Positions 51,954 to 60,672 are shown, counted from the stretch's first letter. The stretch: DNA of 64,000 bases from Streptomyces cyaneus (GCF_004028635.1 NZ_RQJW01000005.1:496001-560000); one strand, 5' to 3'. Translations and numbers: made by a program. The notes: generated by a model from the sequence alone, not told the origin.

Positions 51954-52643
51954 CTAGCCACGGTCGAGTCGGTCGGCCAGGTCGGCCAGGTCGTCGGCGT
52001 ACAGGTCGAACCGGTCCGAGGAGGTGGGCGGGTCGCCGACGGGGCGGGCGACGTAGGCGGTGCGCAGGCCGAGGTTCTGTGCTCCGCGCAGGTCCCAGGC
52101 GTGGGCGGCGACCATCAGAAGGCGCTCCGGCGGTCGGCCGGAGACGGTGACGGCCAGCTGGTAGACCGCCGGGTCCGGCTTGTAGGTCCGGGCGTCCTCG
52201 GCGGACAGGGCCTGGTGCCAGCGCAGTCCGGCATGGGCGTTGAGTCCCAGCAGCGCCGTCCGGCCGGCGTTGGAGAGTGCCATCAACGGAAACCGCTCGG
52301 CGAGTCGGGCGAGCCCTGCCACCGTGTCGGGCCACGGCGGGAGCCTGCGACCCGACAGGGCCAGCGCCGCCACGGCGATCGGGTCGTCGACTCCGACGGC
52401 ATCGGCGACGAGCCGAGCGGCTTCCAGGTCGAGGAGGTCGCTGGTGAGGTAAGGCCGGGCGCCGTCGAGCACGCGACGTTGCTCGCGGTCGATGTGCTGT
52501 TGCCACAGCGACAAAAGGTCCTCGACCCTGGAATCGTCGAGCGAGGGATCGAGTTCACGAATGCCGGCCCGGATACCGGCGGGTTCGTCGACAAGCGTGC
52601 CGAGCACATCGAACACGACGGCATCGATCTCTGGCTGCGACAT
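51954..52643 (-). CDS. HAD type II (haloacid dehalogenase-like) hydrolase
   Basis: ATG 52643 with AGGAG nine bases upstream gives 229 residues. Motifs: nucleophile VFDVLGTLVDEPAGIRAGI, MALSNAG (motif II), TYKPDPAVYQLAV (motif III Lys) and VAAHAWDLRGAQNLGLRTAY (motif IV). A cap domain lies between. This pattern is that of L-2-haloacid dehalogenase-type enzymes, though many members are phosphatases. It lies between the hydrolase and the module B genes. Confidence 0.88.
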   Translation of the reverse strand: MSQPEIDAVVFDVLGTLVDEPAGIRAGIRELDPSLDDSRVEDLLSLWQQHIDREQRRVLDGARPYLTSDLLDLEAARLVADAVGVDDPIAVAALALSGRRLPPWPDTVAGLARLAERFPLMALSNAGRTALLGLNAHAGLRWHQALSAEDARTYKPDPAVYQLAVTVSGRPPERLLMVAAHAWDLRGAQNLGLRTAYVARPVGDPPTSSDRFDLYADDLADLADRLDRG

Positions 52644-52680
52644 GGGCGTGATCTCCTGACTCCAACCCGCCTGACAGTCC

Positions 52681-52944
52681 CTAACGCGGCAGTCTCCCCT
52701 CCCTGTTGACCTGCCGAACCCGCGCCAACAGCTCCTCCTTCGTCGGCGCGGGCTCCACGGGCTCCCCCCGCAACACCGCCGCGAGCCGCTCCGCGGTGCG
52801 GACATTGCAACGCCCGAGCTGGACCAGAGCGAACGGCTCGTCACTGGCGCCGGTTACTGGATCCACGCACAGGGAGGGCAGCACGACGCCCACACCCCTG
52901 AGCGCCTCCCGCAGGGACACCACGACTTCTTCGGTCGACCGCAC
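52681..52944 (-). CDS. Small helical protein near module B (87 aa)
   Basis: The GTG at 52944, with AGAGG upstream, gives a mostly helical acidic protein (VVVSLREALRGVGVVLPSLC, ALVQLGRCNVRTAERLAAVL, TKEELLARVRQVNREGRLP). I have seen this type near Scr1/DUF397 genes in Streptomyces but know no function. It is divergent from the module B regulator with 115 bases between starts. Confidence 0.62.
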   Translation of the reverse strand: MRSTEEVVVSLREALRGVGVVLPSLCVDPVTGASDEPFALVQLGRCNVRTAERLAAVLRGEPVEPAPTKEELLARVRQVNREGRLPR

Positions 52945-53059
52945 GTTGGCTTCACCTCTCCACGCAGAGTTTGCGATTCACAACACAGCGTGGCGGGCCC
53001 GCCTCTAGCCTGGCCATACAGGGGACACCAACATCTCCGATGTTCGACCGGGAGCTGCC

Positions 53060-53899
53060 ATGCCGGGACCCAAGGACCTCGACCCGTCGTCATCGCCGCG
53101 CGCGCTGCTTGGGGCGGAATTACGTCACGCTCGCGAGAAGAAGGGCCTCAGTCAGGAGGCCCTGGGCCTGAAACTGTTCGTCAGCGGCACGTTCGTGGGC
53201 CAACTGGAGGCGGGTACGCGGCGCTTGCGGCCGGATATCGCGCCGCTGGTCGATGAGGTACTGGGCACGAACGGGTTCTTCGAGCGGAACTGCGAGGCGG
53301 CCAACAAGTCCAGGTACCCGGAGCACTTCGCGGAGGCGGCGGAGGCCGAGGCTCAAGCCACGGCGATCAGACAGTACGCACCACTCCTGATCCCGGGGCT
53401 GCTGCAGACTCCGGCGTACGCACATGCCGTGAACCGCGCGTATGACCCGACGGCATCCGAGGAGACCATCGACGAGTGGGTGGCGGGCCGGATGGAACGG
53501 ACGCGTCTACTGAACAACCCAACAACCCCGTTGTTGTGGATGGTGCTTGACGAGGCGGTACTGCGCCGTGAAACCGGCGGGCGGGCGGTGATGGCGGAGG
53601 CCCTGCGCCACGTCGCCGACCTGGCCCGACGGAGCCGCGTCATCGTGCAGGTACTTCCCTTCAGTGCGGGAGCGCACAAATCGATGGAGGGTTCGCTGCG
53701 GTTGATGGACTTCGAGGACGCCCCTCCGTTGGTCTATCTCGAGGGGCCTAGCACCGGACGACTGGAGGACGACCCGGCCACCGTCGCCCAACTCAGGTTC
53801 ACCTTCGAACTCCTCACGGCCTCCGCGCTTTCGCCGCAGAAGTCCCTGGCGTTGATCGAGGCGGTGGCGCAGGATTACGCACATGAGGAACATCCCTGA
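53060..53899 (+). CDS. Scr1-type XRE regulator, module B
   Basis: The 279-residue protein has an N-terminal helix-turn-helix (about 15-60; GAELRHAREKKGLSQEALGL, SGTFVGQLEAGTRRLRP) and the DUF5753 domain (LLIPGLLQTPAYAHAVNRAY, WMVLDEAVLRRETGGRAVMA, VLPFSAGAHKSMEGSLRLMD). It matches the module A regulator in layout. It overlaps the DUF397 start by 17 bases and so is cotranscribed. Confidence 0.93.
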   Translation: MPGPKDLDPSSSPRALLGAELRHAREKKGLSQEALGLKLFVSGTFVGQLEAGTRRLRPDIAPLVDEVLGTNGFFERNCEAANKSRYPEHFAEAAEAEAQATAIRQYAPLLIPGLLQTPAYAHAVNRAYDPTASEETIDEWVAGRMERTRLLNNPTTPLLWMVLDEAVLRRETGGRAVMAEALRHVADLARRSRVIVQVLPFSAGAHKSMEGSLRLMDFEDAPPLVYLEGPSTGRLEDDPATVAQLRFTFELLTASALSPQKSLALIEAVAQDYAHEEHP

Positions 53900-54086
53900 G
53901 TACGACCTGAGCACGGCTGTCTGGCACAAGTCGAGCTACAGCGGTGGGGGCGGCAATGAGTGCCTGGAAGTCACCCACGACTTCCCCACCCTCGTCCCCG
54001 TCCGCGACTCCAAGACCCCCCACGGCCCGAAGCTCGTATTCCGAGCATCGGCTTGGTCGGCCTTCGTCAAAGCGGTCAGGATCTGA
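53883..54086 (+). CDS. DUF397 protein, module B
   Basis: The 67-residue protein has the DUF397 pattern (AVWHKSSYSGGGGNECLEVT, VRDSKTPHGPKLVFRASAWS). Its start lies inside the regulator gene, giving a 17-base overlap and coupled expression. Partner of the module B Scr1-type regulator. Confidence 0.93.
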   Translation: MRNIPEYDLSTAVWHKSSYSGGGGNECLEVTHDFPTLVPVRDSKTPHGPKLVFRASAWSAFVKAVRI

Positions 54087-54112
54087 CCTAGTCGGCTCCT
54101 AACGTGGCTGTC

Positions 54113-54658
54113 ATGACTGAGACCACGCACAGCCCCGTCACCGTCACCGCCACCGACGAGCGCGCCGACCTGCTGGAAGCGCTGGCCAAGCAGCGGTACT
54201 TCCTTCGCTTCACCACCCGCGACCTCACCGACGAGCAGGCCGGCGAGCGGACCACCGTCAGCGAACTGTGTCTCGGCGGCCTGATCAAACACGTCACGTC
54301 GGTGGAAGGGACCTGGGCGGCCTTCATCCAGCACGGCCCGTCGGCGATGCCCGACTTCACGGCCATGACCGAGGCCGACTTCGCGAAGCGGGCCGACGAG
54401 TTCCGGATGCTCCCGGGTGAGACGCTCGCCGGCGTGCTGGCCGACTACGAGGAAGTGGCGCGCCGGACCGACGAGTTGGTCGCCACCCTGCCCGACCTGA
54501 ACGCCGCCCACCCGCTGCCCAAGGCCCCGTGGTTCGAGCCCGAGGCTCGATGGTCGGCCCGCAGGGTGCTGCTGCACATCATCGCCGAGACGGCCCAGCA
54601 CGCCGGTCACGCCGACATCATCCGCGAGGGCCTGGACGGCTCGAAGAGCATGGGCTGA
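54113..54658 (+). CDS. DinB/DUF664-family protein
   Basis: ATG 54113 gives 181 residues with RADLLEALAKQRYFLRFTTR, GGLIKHVTSVEGTWAAFIQH and LLHIIAETAQHAGHADIIRE, the DinB four-helix pattern with conserved His residues that bind a metal ion. GTG 54104 is an alternative start. These proteins are often mycothiol-dependent transferases. It follows DUF397 by 26 bases and precedes the leader of the winged-helix gene. Confidence 0.85.
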   Translation: MTETTHSPVTVTATDERADLLEALAKQRYFLRFTTRDLTDEQAGERTTVSELCLGGLIKHVTSVEGTWAAFIQHGPSAMPDFTAMTEADFAKRADEFRMLPGETLAGVLADYEEVARRTDELVATLPDLNAAHPLPKAPWFEPEARWSARRVLLHIIAETAQHAGHADIIREGLDGSKSMG

Positions 54659-54775
54659 CGCACCGATTCGCCCGGCCCGAAGCTCAAGCGTCCAGCCCCG
54701 AGCTCTCTTTGTAAGGAATGGTTGGAGGGCCTCAACCCACCCACCCACCCGGCGAGTTGACTTGACGCGTTCGGC

Positions 54776-54889
54776 TTGCCACGCACCGTAACGATCGTCT
54801 AGCGTGCCCGCATAACGAACAGCCCCCGCCAGGTGCTACCAACACCTGCGGGGGCTTGACCTACGAGATCGAAGGACAAGTTCGATCCC
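54776..54889 (+). promoter_or_regulatory. Promoter and two-hairpin 5' leader of the winged-helix/zinc-ribbon gene, module B
   Basis: TTGCCA (54776-54781) and TAGCGT (54800-54805), spaced 18 bases, form a plausible promoter. The leader then has a GC-rich hairpin pairing AGCCCCCGC-C-AGGTG (54821-54835) with CACCTGCGGGGGCT (54843-54856), a TGACC, and a second hairpin pairing ATCGAA (54868-54873) with TTCGAT (54881-54886) around the AAGGA Shine-Dalgarno, ending three bases before the ATG. The layout equals that at 22291-22353. Confidence 0.65.
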
Positions 54890-55765
54890 ATGGCTGATGC
54901 CAAGCTTAGTGCTGCCTCCCTGCCCGCGCACGCGTCCCCACACCCCATGGCCAATCCGGGCTACGGCAAACGCAGCGCCCCGGACCAACGCCCCCGCGCC
55001 GCCCACGACTTCGCCGCCCTCCCACCCCGCGAAGCCGCCATCGCCGCCTACATCGACCGCCTCCCCGACGGCGCCGACATCTCCGTAAAAACGCTGGCCA
55101 AGCAGCTCCCGTACGGACAGTGCGCCCTCCGCACGGCGCTCAACAACCTCCAGCGGGCAGGCCACTTGCGCCGGGGCCGCGAACGGATCACCGGCGAGGG
55201 CAGCTCGCGATGGATCACCCGATCGTGGTTCACCCGCACCGCACGCGACGACAACTGGTGGGCGACGTTCACCCGGGGCGACGTACCGCAGGAGCCCCCG
55301 GACCACCCCCGCCCGACCCGCTCCCGCGCGCACATCCTGCTCGCCGCCCTGGGCCGCGAGACCCCCGCCCTCTCCCTCTCCGAGGCCGACTGCGCGGCCC
55401 TCGCCCCGCTGGTCACCGCCTGGCACGCCCGAGGCGCCACCGACACGGACGTAGTCCGCGCCCTGACGACCGGCCTCCCCACGCCGGTCCACCACCCGGC
55501 GGCACTCCTCCGCCGCCGCCTGACCGACAAGCTCCCACCCGAACCCGCACCGGCCCCACACTCTCCCCGCCGGATCCTGGAGTGCGCGGAGTGCGGGGTC
55601 CCCGGCCGCCCGGAGGCTCTGCCCGGCGGCATCTGCAGCGCGTGCCGATGCGAACGCGCCCCCGACCGCACTCACACACCCCTGCACGCCTCCGTAATCC
55701 ACGCCCGAGCAGCAGAGATTCGTGCCGCAATGTCCGTACGACGACACGAAAGGACACTCGCATGA
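54890..55765 (+). CDS. Winged-helix/zinc-ribbon regulator-like protein, module B
   Basis: The 291-residue paralogue of the 22356 gene. The N-terminal winged helix (about 45-105; AAIAAYIDRLPDGADISVKT, QCALRTALNNLQRAGHLRRG) is followed by a central helical region and a zinc ribbon with Cys232, Cys235, Cys249 and Cys252. ATG 54890 lies right after a leader with a hairpin around the RBS. The Uma2-type gene follows 59 bases later. A nucleic-acid-binding role is inferred; no member that I know has been studied. Confidence 0.78.
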   Translation: MADAKLSAASLPAHASPHPMANPGYGKRSAPDQRPRAAHDFAALPPREAAIAAYIDRLPDGADISVKTLAKQLPYGQCALRTALNNLQRAGHLRRGRERITGEGSSRWITRSWFTRTARDDNWWATFTRGDVPQEPPDHPRPTRSRAHILLAALGRETPALSLSEADCAALAPLVTAWHARGATDTDVVRALTTGLPTPVHHPAALLRRRLTDKLPPEPAPAPHSPRRILECAECGVPGRPEALPGGICSACRCERAPDRTHTPLHASVIHARAAEIRAAMSVRRHERTLA

Positions 55766-55824
55766 CAGCGCCCACGGTCCGACGGCACCACCCCGGGGCA
55801 CGATGGAGGGGAGGAGGCGAAGCC

Positions 55825-56403
55825 ATGACCCCCAGCACCGCCGAACGTCCGCAGATGCCCATCGAGGACTTCGAGGAACTGGAGCGCCGGGCGCCGGAGA
55901 CCGTCCGGCTTGAGTACATCAACGGAAAACTCGAGGTCAAGGCAATGCCGGATGGCAACCACGGTTCAATCTTCATGTGGCTGCTACGGCAATGCCTGCT
56001 GCAACGCCCTGACCTGGATCTCATGCCCGAGCGAGGCGTCAAAGCCGAGGTACACCGCAAGGGCCGTGCCATCACTGACGGCTTCCTCGCGCCTGTGGAC
56101 CACTTCAGGGGGCACGGCAACTGGTCCGACCCGGACGGCGCACTCATGGCCCTGGAGATCACCTCCCACGACCCCGATACCAACAAGCGTGACGGCATCG
56201 ACAAGCCCATCGGCTACGCCGAAGCCGACATCCCCGCCTACCTCCTCATCGACCGCGACAACAACACGATCACGGTCTACAGCGAGCCCAAGGACGGCCG
56301 CTACCAGCAGTCCCCGTCCTACCCTTGGGGAGCCACCGCGGAGATCCCCTCCCCCGTGAACATCACCCTGAGCACCGAGAAGCTCAAGGACTACGCAGAC
56401 TGA
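55825..56403 (+). CDS. Uma2-type PD-(D/E)XK nuclease-fold protein
   Basis: ATG 55825 has an excellent RBS (GGAGGAGG) seven bases upstream; an earlier in-frame ATG at 55762 has none. The 192-residue protein has the Uma2 pattern: VRLEYINGKLEVKAMPDGNH, TDGFLAPVDHF, ALEITSHDPDTNKRDGIDKP and YAEADIPAYLLIDRD, with the Asp, Glu and Lys that form the nuclease-type metal site. Uma2 proteins are abundant in Streptomyces and poorly characterised. It is the PD-(D/E)XK counterpart of the frameshifted gene in module A. Confidence 0.88.
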   Translation: MTPSTAERPQMPIEDFEELERRAPETVRLEYINGKLEVKAMPDGNHGSIFMWLLRQCLLQRPDLDLMPERGVKAEVHRKGRAITDGFLAPVDHFRGHGNWSDPDGALMALEITSHDPDTNKRDGIDKPIGYAEADIPAYLLIDRDNNTITVYSEPKDGRYQQSPSYPWGATAEIPSPVNITLSTEKLKDYAD

Positions 56404-56408
56404 TACCT

Positions 56409-56978
56409 ATGAACCACGCCCAGCTCACCGCCCTGGGCCGCGCCCTCCGCCTCCTCGGCGAGCACGGCGAGGCCCTCACCGCCGACACCCCGGACGCCAG
56501 GCTGCACGAGGTCAAGGCCGACCTCCGCCGCGCCCTGGACCTCCTCGACGAGAGCGTCACCGGCGCCGCTCCCACCACCCGCTGCCCCGAGCACCCGAAC
56601 GGCCCGGTCGACGAGAACGCCCACGACCTGTGCCTGCTCTGCGAAACCCGCCGCCGGGCCGCCCGCCGAGCCGAGTACAACGGCGGTCCCGTCCCCCCGC
56701 CCACCACCGAGACCGCCCCCTCCCGTTACGGCGTCCGAGGCGACCGCCCCCAGCCCCAGCAGCGCTGGCTGCCGGAGCTGTGGAACGGGCAGGAGTGGCA
56801 GCTGTGCGGCACCCCGCGCCGCGATCGCCGCGAGGCCGAGCTCTATCTCGCCGCCGCGCGTCGCGGCCCACGCCCCGCCATGGCCTACCGGCTCGTGCAC
56901 GAGTTCACCGACTACGAGGTGCTGCGCGTCTGGGGTACGCCGGTGAAGGTCGACATCGAGCCGATGGGGAATCTGTAG
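56409..56978 (+). CDS. Hypothetical protein with Cys-rich knuckle (189 aa)
   Basis: ATG 56409 lies five bases after the Uma2 stop with a weak RBS. The N-terminus is helical (ALGRALRLLGEHGEALTADT), followed by a zinc-knuckle-like RCPEHPNGPVDENAHDLCLL with CE (two CxxH/C half-sites), then a Pro-rich linker and a C-terminal domain (WNGQEWQLCGTPRRDRREAE). I do not know the family. It probably belongs to the module B transcription unit. Confidence 0.65.
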   Translation: MNHAQLTALGRALRLLGEHGEALTADTPDARLHEVKADLRRALDLLDESVTGAAPTTRCPEHPNGPVDENAHDLCLLCETRRRAARRAEYNGGPVPPPTTETAPSRYGVRGDRPQPQQRWLPELWNGQEWQLCGTPRRDRREAELYLAAARRGPRPAMAYRLVHEFTDYEVLRVWGTPVKVDIEPMGNL

Positions 56979-57021
56979 GCCCCGGTCCCGCCATTCGGCG
57001 TTCGCCGTCCGCCGTTCGCCG

Positions 57022-58506
57022 TTACGACTTCGCCGTCGCCCCCACCTGCTCCACCGCCCCCTCCGACACCGGCCCCCCACCGGCGGCAGCCCCCTGCTGC
57101 CGCGGGATGAACGACGCCACCACGAACGCCAGCAGCGCCGCCCCGGCGCCCACCGCCAGGACCACCTTGAAGGCGTTCTCGGACGGGAGGGCGTAACCGC
57201 CGAGGTTCGTCGTCATCTGGGCCAGGAGCACGCCGGCGACCGCGCTCGCCGTGGACGTACCGAGAGAACGCATCAACGTGTTGAGGCTGTTCGCGGCGGC
57301 CGTCTCCGACGCGGGCACGGCGCTCATGATCAGCGCGGGCATCGAGCCGTAGCCGAAGCCGACGCCGGCGCCGATGATGCAGGCCACCAGGACGAAGTGC
57401 CAGACCTCGGACATCAGCACGATGTTGAGGCCGTAGCCGGCGGCCACGATCAGGACACCGATCATCAGCGTGACCTTCGGCCCCTTGGCCCGCGAGATGG
57501 CGGCCGACACCGGGGCCGTCGCCATCATCACCAGGCCGGACGGCGCCATGCACAGACCGGCGACGAGCATGGACTTGCCGAGGCCGTAGCCCGTCTGCGC
57601 GGGGAGCTGGAGGATCTGCGGGATGACCAGGCTCATCGCGAACATCGCGAAGCCCACCGCGATCGAGGCCAGGTTGGTGACCAGCACCTGACGGCGGGCC
57701 GTCGTCCGCAGGTCGACCAGCGGCTGCTCAACCCGCAGCTCCCACCAGCCCCACGCCAGCAGGACGACTACGGCCGCGGCGAACAGCCCCAGCGTCGTCC
57801 CACTGCCCCAGCCCCAGTCTGCGCCCTTGGAGACGGCCAGGAGCAGACAGACCAGACCGACCGCCATCCCGATACCGCCCACCAGGTCGAAGCGCCCGCC
57901 CGTGCGCACCCTCGACTCGGGCACGACCAGCACCACGCACAGCAGCGCCACGACACCCATACCGGCCGACGTCCAGAACAGCACGTGCCAGTCGAAGTTG
58001 TCCGCGATGAGCGCGGCGGCGGGCAGGCCGAGCGCGCCGCCGATGCCGAGGGAGGCGCTCATCAGGGCGGTGGCGGAGCCGAGGCGCTCCGCGGGGAGTT
58101 CGTCACGCATGATGCTGATGCCGAGCGGGATCACACCGGACGCCAGACCCTGGAGCACCCGTCCGACGATCATCGGGACCAGCGACTCGCTCAGGGCACA
58201 GACCACGGAGCCGCTCACCAGCAGTACGACGCTGACCAGCAGCATCCGCCGCTTGCCGTACATGTCGCCGAGCCGCCCCATCACCGGCGTGGCGACGGCG
58301 GCGGCCAGCAGCGTCGCCGTGACCGCCCAGGCGGTGTCCGACGCGGGGGCGTCGAGCAGCCGGGGCAGCTCCGGGACGATCGGGATGACCAGGGTCTGCA
58401 TCAGCGAGACGACGATCCCGGCGAAGGCCAGCACCGCCACCACGGCGTTCGACCTCGGCGGGGCGCCACCCCCGGCCTCGGCGGGAGGGGCAGGGGCGTG
58501 GGACAT
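57022..58506 (-). CDS. MFS transporter, DHA2 drug:H+ antiporter type
   Basis: ATG 58506 with GGAGG seven bases upstream gives 494 residues and about 14 membrane helices. RLGDMYGKRRMLLVSVVLLV is MFS motif A, VLQGLASGVIPLG lies in helix 4, and GFGYGSMPALIMSAVPASET is typical of the drug-export group. It is likely an exporter of toxic compounds. The promoter carries an operator-like motif that is also seen in front of the OYE gene, suggesting a common repressor of unknown locus. Confidence 0.88.
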   Translation of the reverse strand: MSHAPAPPAEAGGGAPPRSNAVVAVLAFAGIVVSLMQTLVIPIVPELPRLLDAPASDTAWAVTATLLAAAVATPVMGRLGDMYGKRRMLLVSVVLLVSGSVVCALSESLVPMIVGRVLQGLASGVIPLGISIMRDELPAERLGSATALMSASLGIGGALGLPAAALIADNFDWHVLFWTSAGMGVVALLCVVLVVPESRVRTGGRFDLVGGIGMAVGLVCLLLAVSKGADWGWGSGTTLGLFAAAVVVLLAWGWWELRVEQPLVDLRTTARRQVLVTNLASIAVGFAMFAMSLVIPQILQLPAQTGYGLGKSMLVAGLCMAPSGLVMMATAPVSAAISRAKGPKVTLMIGVLIVAAGYGLNIVLMSEVWHFVLVACIIGAGVGFGYGSMPALIMSAVPASETAAANSLNTLMRSLGTSTASAVAGVLLAQMTTNLGGYALPSENAFKVVLAVGAGAALLAFVVASFIPRQQGAAAGGGPVSEGAVEQVGATAKS

Positions 58507-58565
58507 GGCGGAGCCTCCGTCGGCGTACAGGCACAAAAGGGGTGCGTAATTGACCGAGGCAACCT

Positions 58566-58591
58566 TAAGTCAGTTGATTGACTTACTCAAG
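58566..58591 (-). promoter_or_regulatory. Operator-like inverted repeat upstream of the MFS gene
   Basis: TAAGTCA (58566-58572) and TGACTTA (58579-58585) form a perfect 7-bp inverted repeat around GTTGAT. In the gene's orientation the overlapping string CTTGAGTAAGTCAATCAAC (58591-58573) shares TTGnnTAAGT and CAAC with the OYE promoter motif at 59849-59868. It lies about 67 bases before the MFS start. Confidence 0.6.
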
Positions 58592-58665
58592 CGGCACAGA
58601 TCAGCCCCGCGCCTTCAAGAGGCACGGGGCTGCCCTGAGCGACTGTGCTGCGCGACGAGCCGGGG

Positions 58666-59793
58666 TCAGCTCAGCGTCTGCAGCGCCGCGGCGTCGTACG
58701 GCTTCAGCTCGTCGAGGCGGTCGCCGAGGATCTTCGCCGCCCACTCAGGGTCCTGGAGCAGGGCGCGGCCGACGGCCACCATGTCGAACTCGTCGCGCTC
58801 CAGGCGGTCCAGGAGGTCGTCGATGCCCTTGACCGGGGAGCCCTCGCCGACGAAGGCCTTGATGAAGTCGCCGTCGAGGCCGACCGAGCCGACGGTGATG
58901 ACGGACTTGCCGGTGAGCTTCTTCGTCCAGCCGGCCAGGTTGAGGTCGGAGCCTTCGAACTCCGGGATCCAGTAGCGGCGGGTGGAGGCGTGGAAGGCGT
59001 CGACGCCGGCCGCGGCGAGCGGGGCCAGGATGGCGTCCAGCTCCTCCGGGGTCTCGGCGAGGCGGGCGTCGTAGGCCTCCTGCTTCCACTGCGAGTAGCG
59101 GAAGATGATCGGGAAGGACGCGGAGACCTTCTCGCGTACGGCGGCCACGATCTCCGCGGCGAACTTCGTACGGGCCACCGGGTCGCCGCCATAGGCGTCG
59201 GTGCGGCGGTTGGTGCCCTCCCACAGGAACTGGTCGACGAGGTAGCCGTGGGCGCCGTGGATCTCCACGCCGTCGAAGCCGATGCGCTCGGCGTCCGCGG
59301 CGGCCTCGGCGAACGCGCCGATGACGTCGTCGAGGTCGCTCTGCGTCATCGCCTTGCCGGTGGCCTCCTCGGCGCCGATGCGCAGACCGGAGGGGCCGAC
59401 CGCCGGGGCGTCGGCGTAGGGCAGCTTGCCCGGCCGGCGGACCATGCCGATGTGCCAGAGCTGCGGCACGATCGTGCCGCCGCCCGCGTGCACCGCCTCG
59501 GCGACCTTGGCCCAGCCCGCCAGCTGCTCCTCGCCGTGGAAGCGCGGGACGCGATCACTGTCTCCGGCCGAGTCGTGCCCGACGTACGTGCCCTCGGTGA
59601 CGATCAGGCCGACGCCGGCGGCGGCGCGGCGCGCGTAGTACGACACCACGTCCTCACCGGGGATGCCGCCCGGGGAGAACATGCGCGTCATCGGCGCCAT
59701 CGCGATGCGGTTGGGGACGGTCAGGCCGTTGATCGTGGTCGGCCGAGACAGGATCTGAGCCGCACGGGAGGCGGGGGTGGAGGTGACGGTCAC
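58666..59793 (-). CDS. Old Yellow Enzyme-family flavin oxidoreductase
   Basis: The GTG at 59793 with AGGAG eight bases upstream gives 375 residues. RIAMAPMTRMFSPGGIPGED, VPQLWHIGMVRRPGKL (the substrate-site His), FDGVEIHGAHGYLVDQFLW, TNRRTDAYGG and VAVGRALLQDPEWAAKIL (FMN phosphate site) are family signatures. It reduces the C=C bond of activated alkenes with NAD(P)H using FMN. The 5' region carries a motif shared with the neighbouring MFS exporter. Confidence 0.94.
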   Translation of the reverse strand: MTVTSTPASRAAQILSRPTTINGLTVPNRIAMAPMTRMFSPGGIPGEDVVSYYARRAAAGVGLIVTEGTYVGHDSAGDSDRVPRFHGEEQLAGWAKVAEAVHAGGGTIVPQLWHIGMVRRPGKLPYADAPAVGPSGLRIGAEEATGKAMTQSDLDDVIGAFAEAAADAERIGFDGVEIHGAHGYLVDQFLWEGTNRRTDAYGGDPVARTKFAAEIVAAVREKVSASFPIIFRYSQWKQEAYDARLAETPEELDAILAPLAAAGVDAFHASTRRYWIPEFEGSDLNLAGWTKKLTGKSVITVGSVGLDGDFIKAFVGEGSPVKGIDDLLDRLERDEFDMVAVGRALLQDPEWAAKILGDRLDELKPYDAAALQTLS

Positions 59794-59848
59794 GCGGGGG
59801 CTCCTGGGATAAGGGTTCGGTTGACCGGGTGGTATGTGCGTGTGCATT

Positions 59849-59868
59849 GTTGCACCCACTTAAGCAAC
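59849..59868 (-). promoter_or_regulatory. Operator-like motif upstream of the OYE gene
   Basis: Read on the minus strand this is GTTGCTTAAGTGGGTGCAAC, a GTTGC/GCAAC inverted repeat. It shares TTGnnTAAGT followed by CAAC with 58573-58591, in the same orientation and about the same distance from its gene (56 bases). Confidence 0.6.
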
Positions 59869-59949
59869 CGATTATGCGGGTCCGCGCATTCCGTGGCTGC
59901 CGTATCCGTCCGTGATCCCGGCCACCCCCGCCATGCCGCGCCCCGCCCC

Positions 59950-59972
59950 GCCCTGCCCTGCCCTGCCCTGCC
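59950..59972. repeat. (CCCTG)4 tandem repeat
   Basis: Four consecutive CCCTG units lie about 20-40 bases before the methyltransferase ATG. Such runs are prone to length change by slippage and could vary between strains. Confidence 0.8.
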
Positions 59973-59991
59973 CGCCACCGAGAATGTCCGT

Positions 59992-60666
59992 ATGCCGAAG
60001 CCCCCACTGCTCTCCACGACCGAGCTGGAGCGTTCCTCCGTCGTCGCCAACAACACGATGAACCGGGAACGCGGACTCGCCGGAGTGAACAGCTACGCCC
60101 GTGAACTGGGCTTCGACCCCCTGTCCTGGCTGGCCGCCCGACCCGACGCCCCCTCCTGGCTGGACCTGTGCAGTGGCGAGGGCCGCGCCCTGCGCGAGGC
60201 CGCCTCGGCGCTGCCCGACGACGCGGTCCTCACCGGCCTCGACCTGGTCGGCCCACTGGTCCGCAGGCCGGCCCCGCCGACGCTGACGGAGATCGTGGCC
60301 TCGGTGTCGTCCTGGGCGCCGGCCCGGACGTACGACCTGATCACCTGCGTACACGGCCTGCACTACGTCGGCGACCAGCTCGGTCTCCTCGCCCGCGCCG
60401 CCTCCTGGCTCGCCCCCGACGGACTGCTCGCCGCGCACTTCGACCCGGAGTCGGTCCGCTGGGCCGACGGTTCGGCGGCGGGCCGGGCAGTGGTCTCGGC
60501 CCTGCGGTCGGCCGGCTTTCGCTACAGCGCCCGCCACCACCGGCTCACCCTGGAAGGCGGGCACGAGGTCACGCTCCCGTTCCGCTACCTGGGCGCCGAC
60601 CCTGGCGCGGGCCCGAACTACACGGGCCAGCCTGCGGTCGGCTCCCACTACGGCCACCGCCATTGA
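59992..60666 (+). CDS. Class I SAM-dependent methyltransferase-like protein
   Basis: ATG 59992 gives 224 residues. Motif I is SWLDLCSGEGRALREAASAL, post-I ends in Asp (VLTGLDLVG), motif IV-like PARTYDLITCVHGLHYVGDQ and a final beta strand (LGADPGAGPNYTGQPAVG) complete a Rossmann-type methyltransferase. The substrate is unknown. It is divergent from OYE and convergent with groEL2; a strong terminator separates it from the latter. Confidence 0.82.
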   Translation: MPKPPLLSTTELERSSVVANNTMNRERGLAGVNSYARELGFDPLSWLAARPDAPSWLDLCSGEGRALREAASALPDDAVLTGLDLVGPLVRRPAPPTLTEIVASVSSWAPARTYDLITCVHGLHYVGDQLGLLARAASWLAPDGLLAAHFDPESVRWADGSAAGRAVVSALRSAGFRYSARHHRLTLEGGHEVTLPFRYLGADPGAGPNYTGQPAVGSHYGHRH

Positions 60667-60672
60667 AAACGC

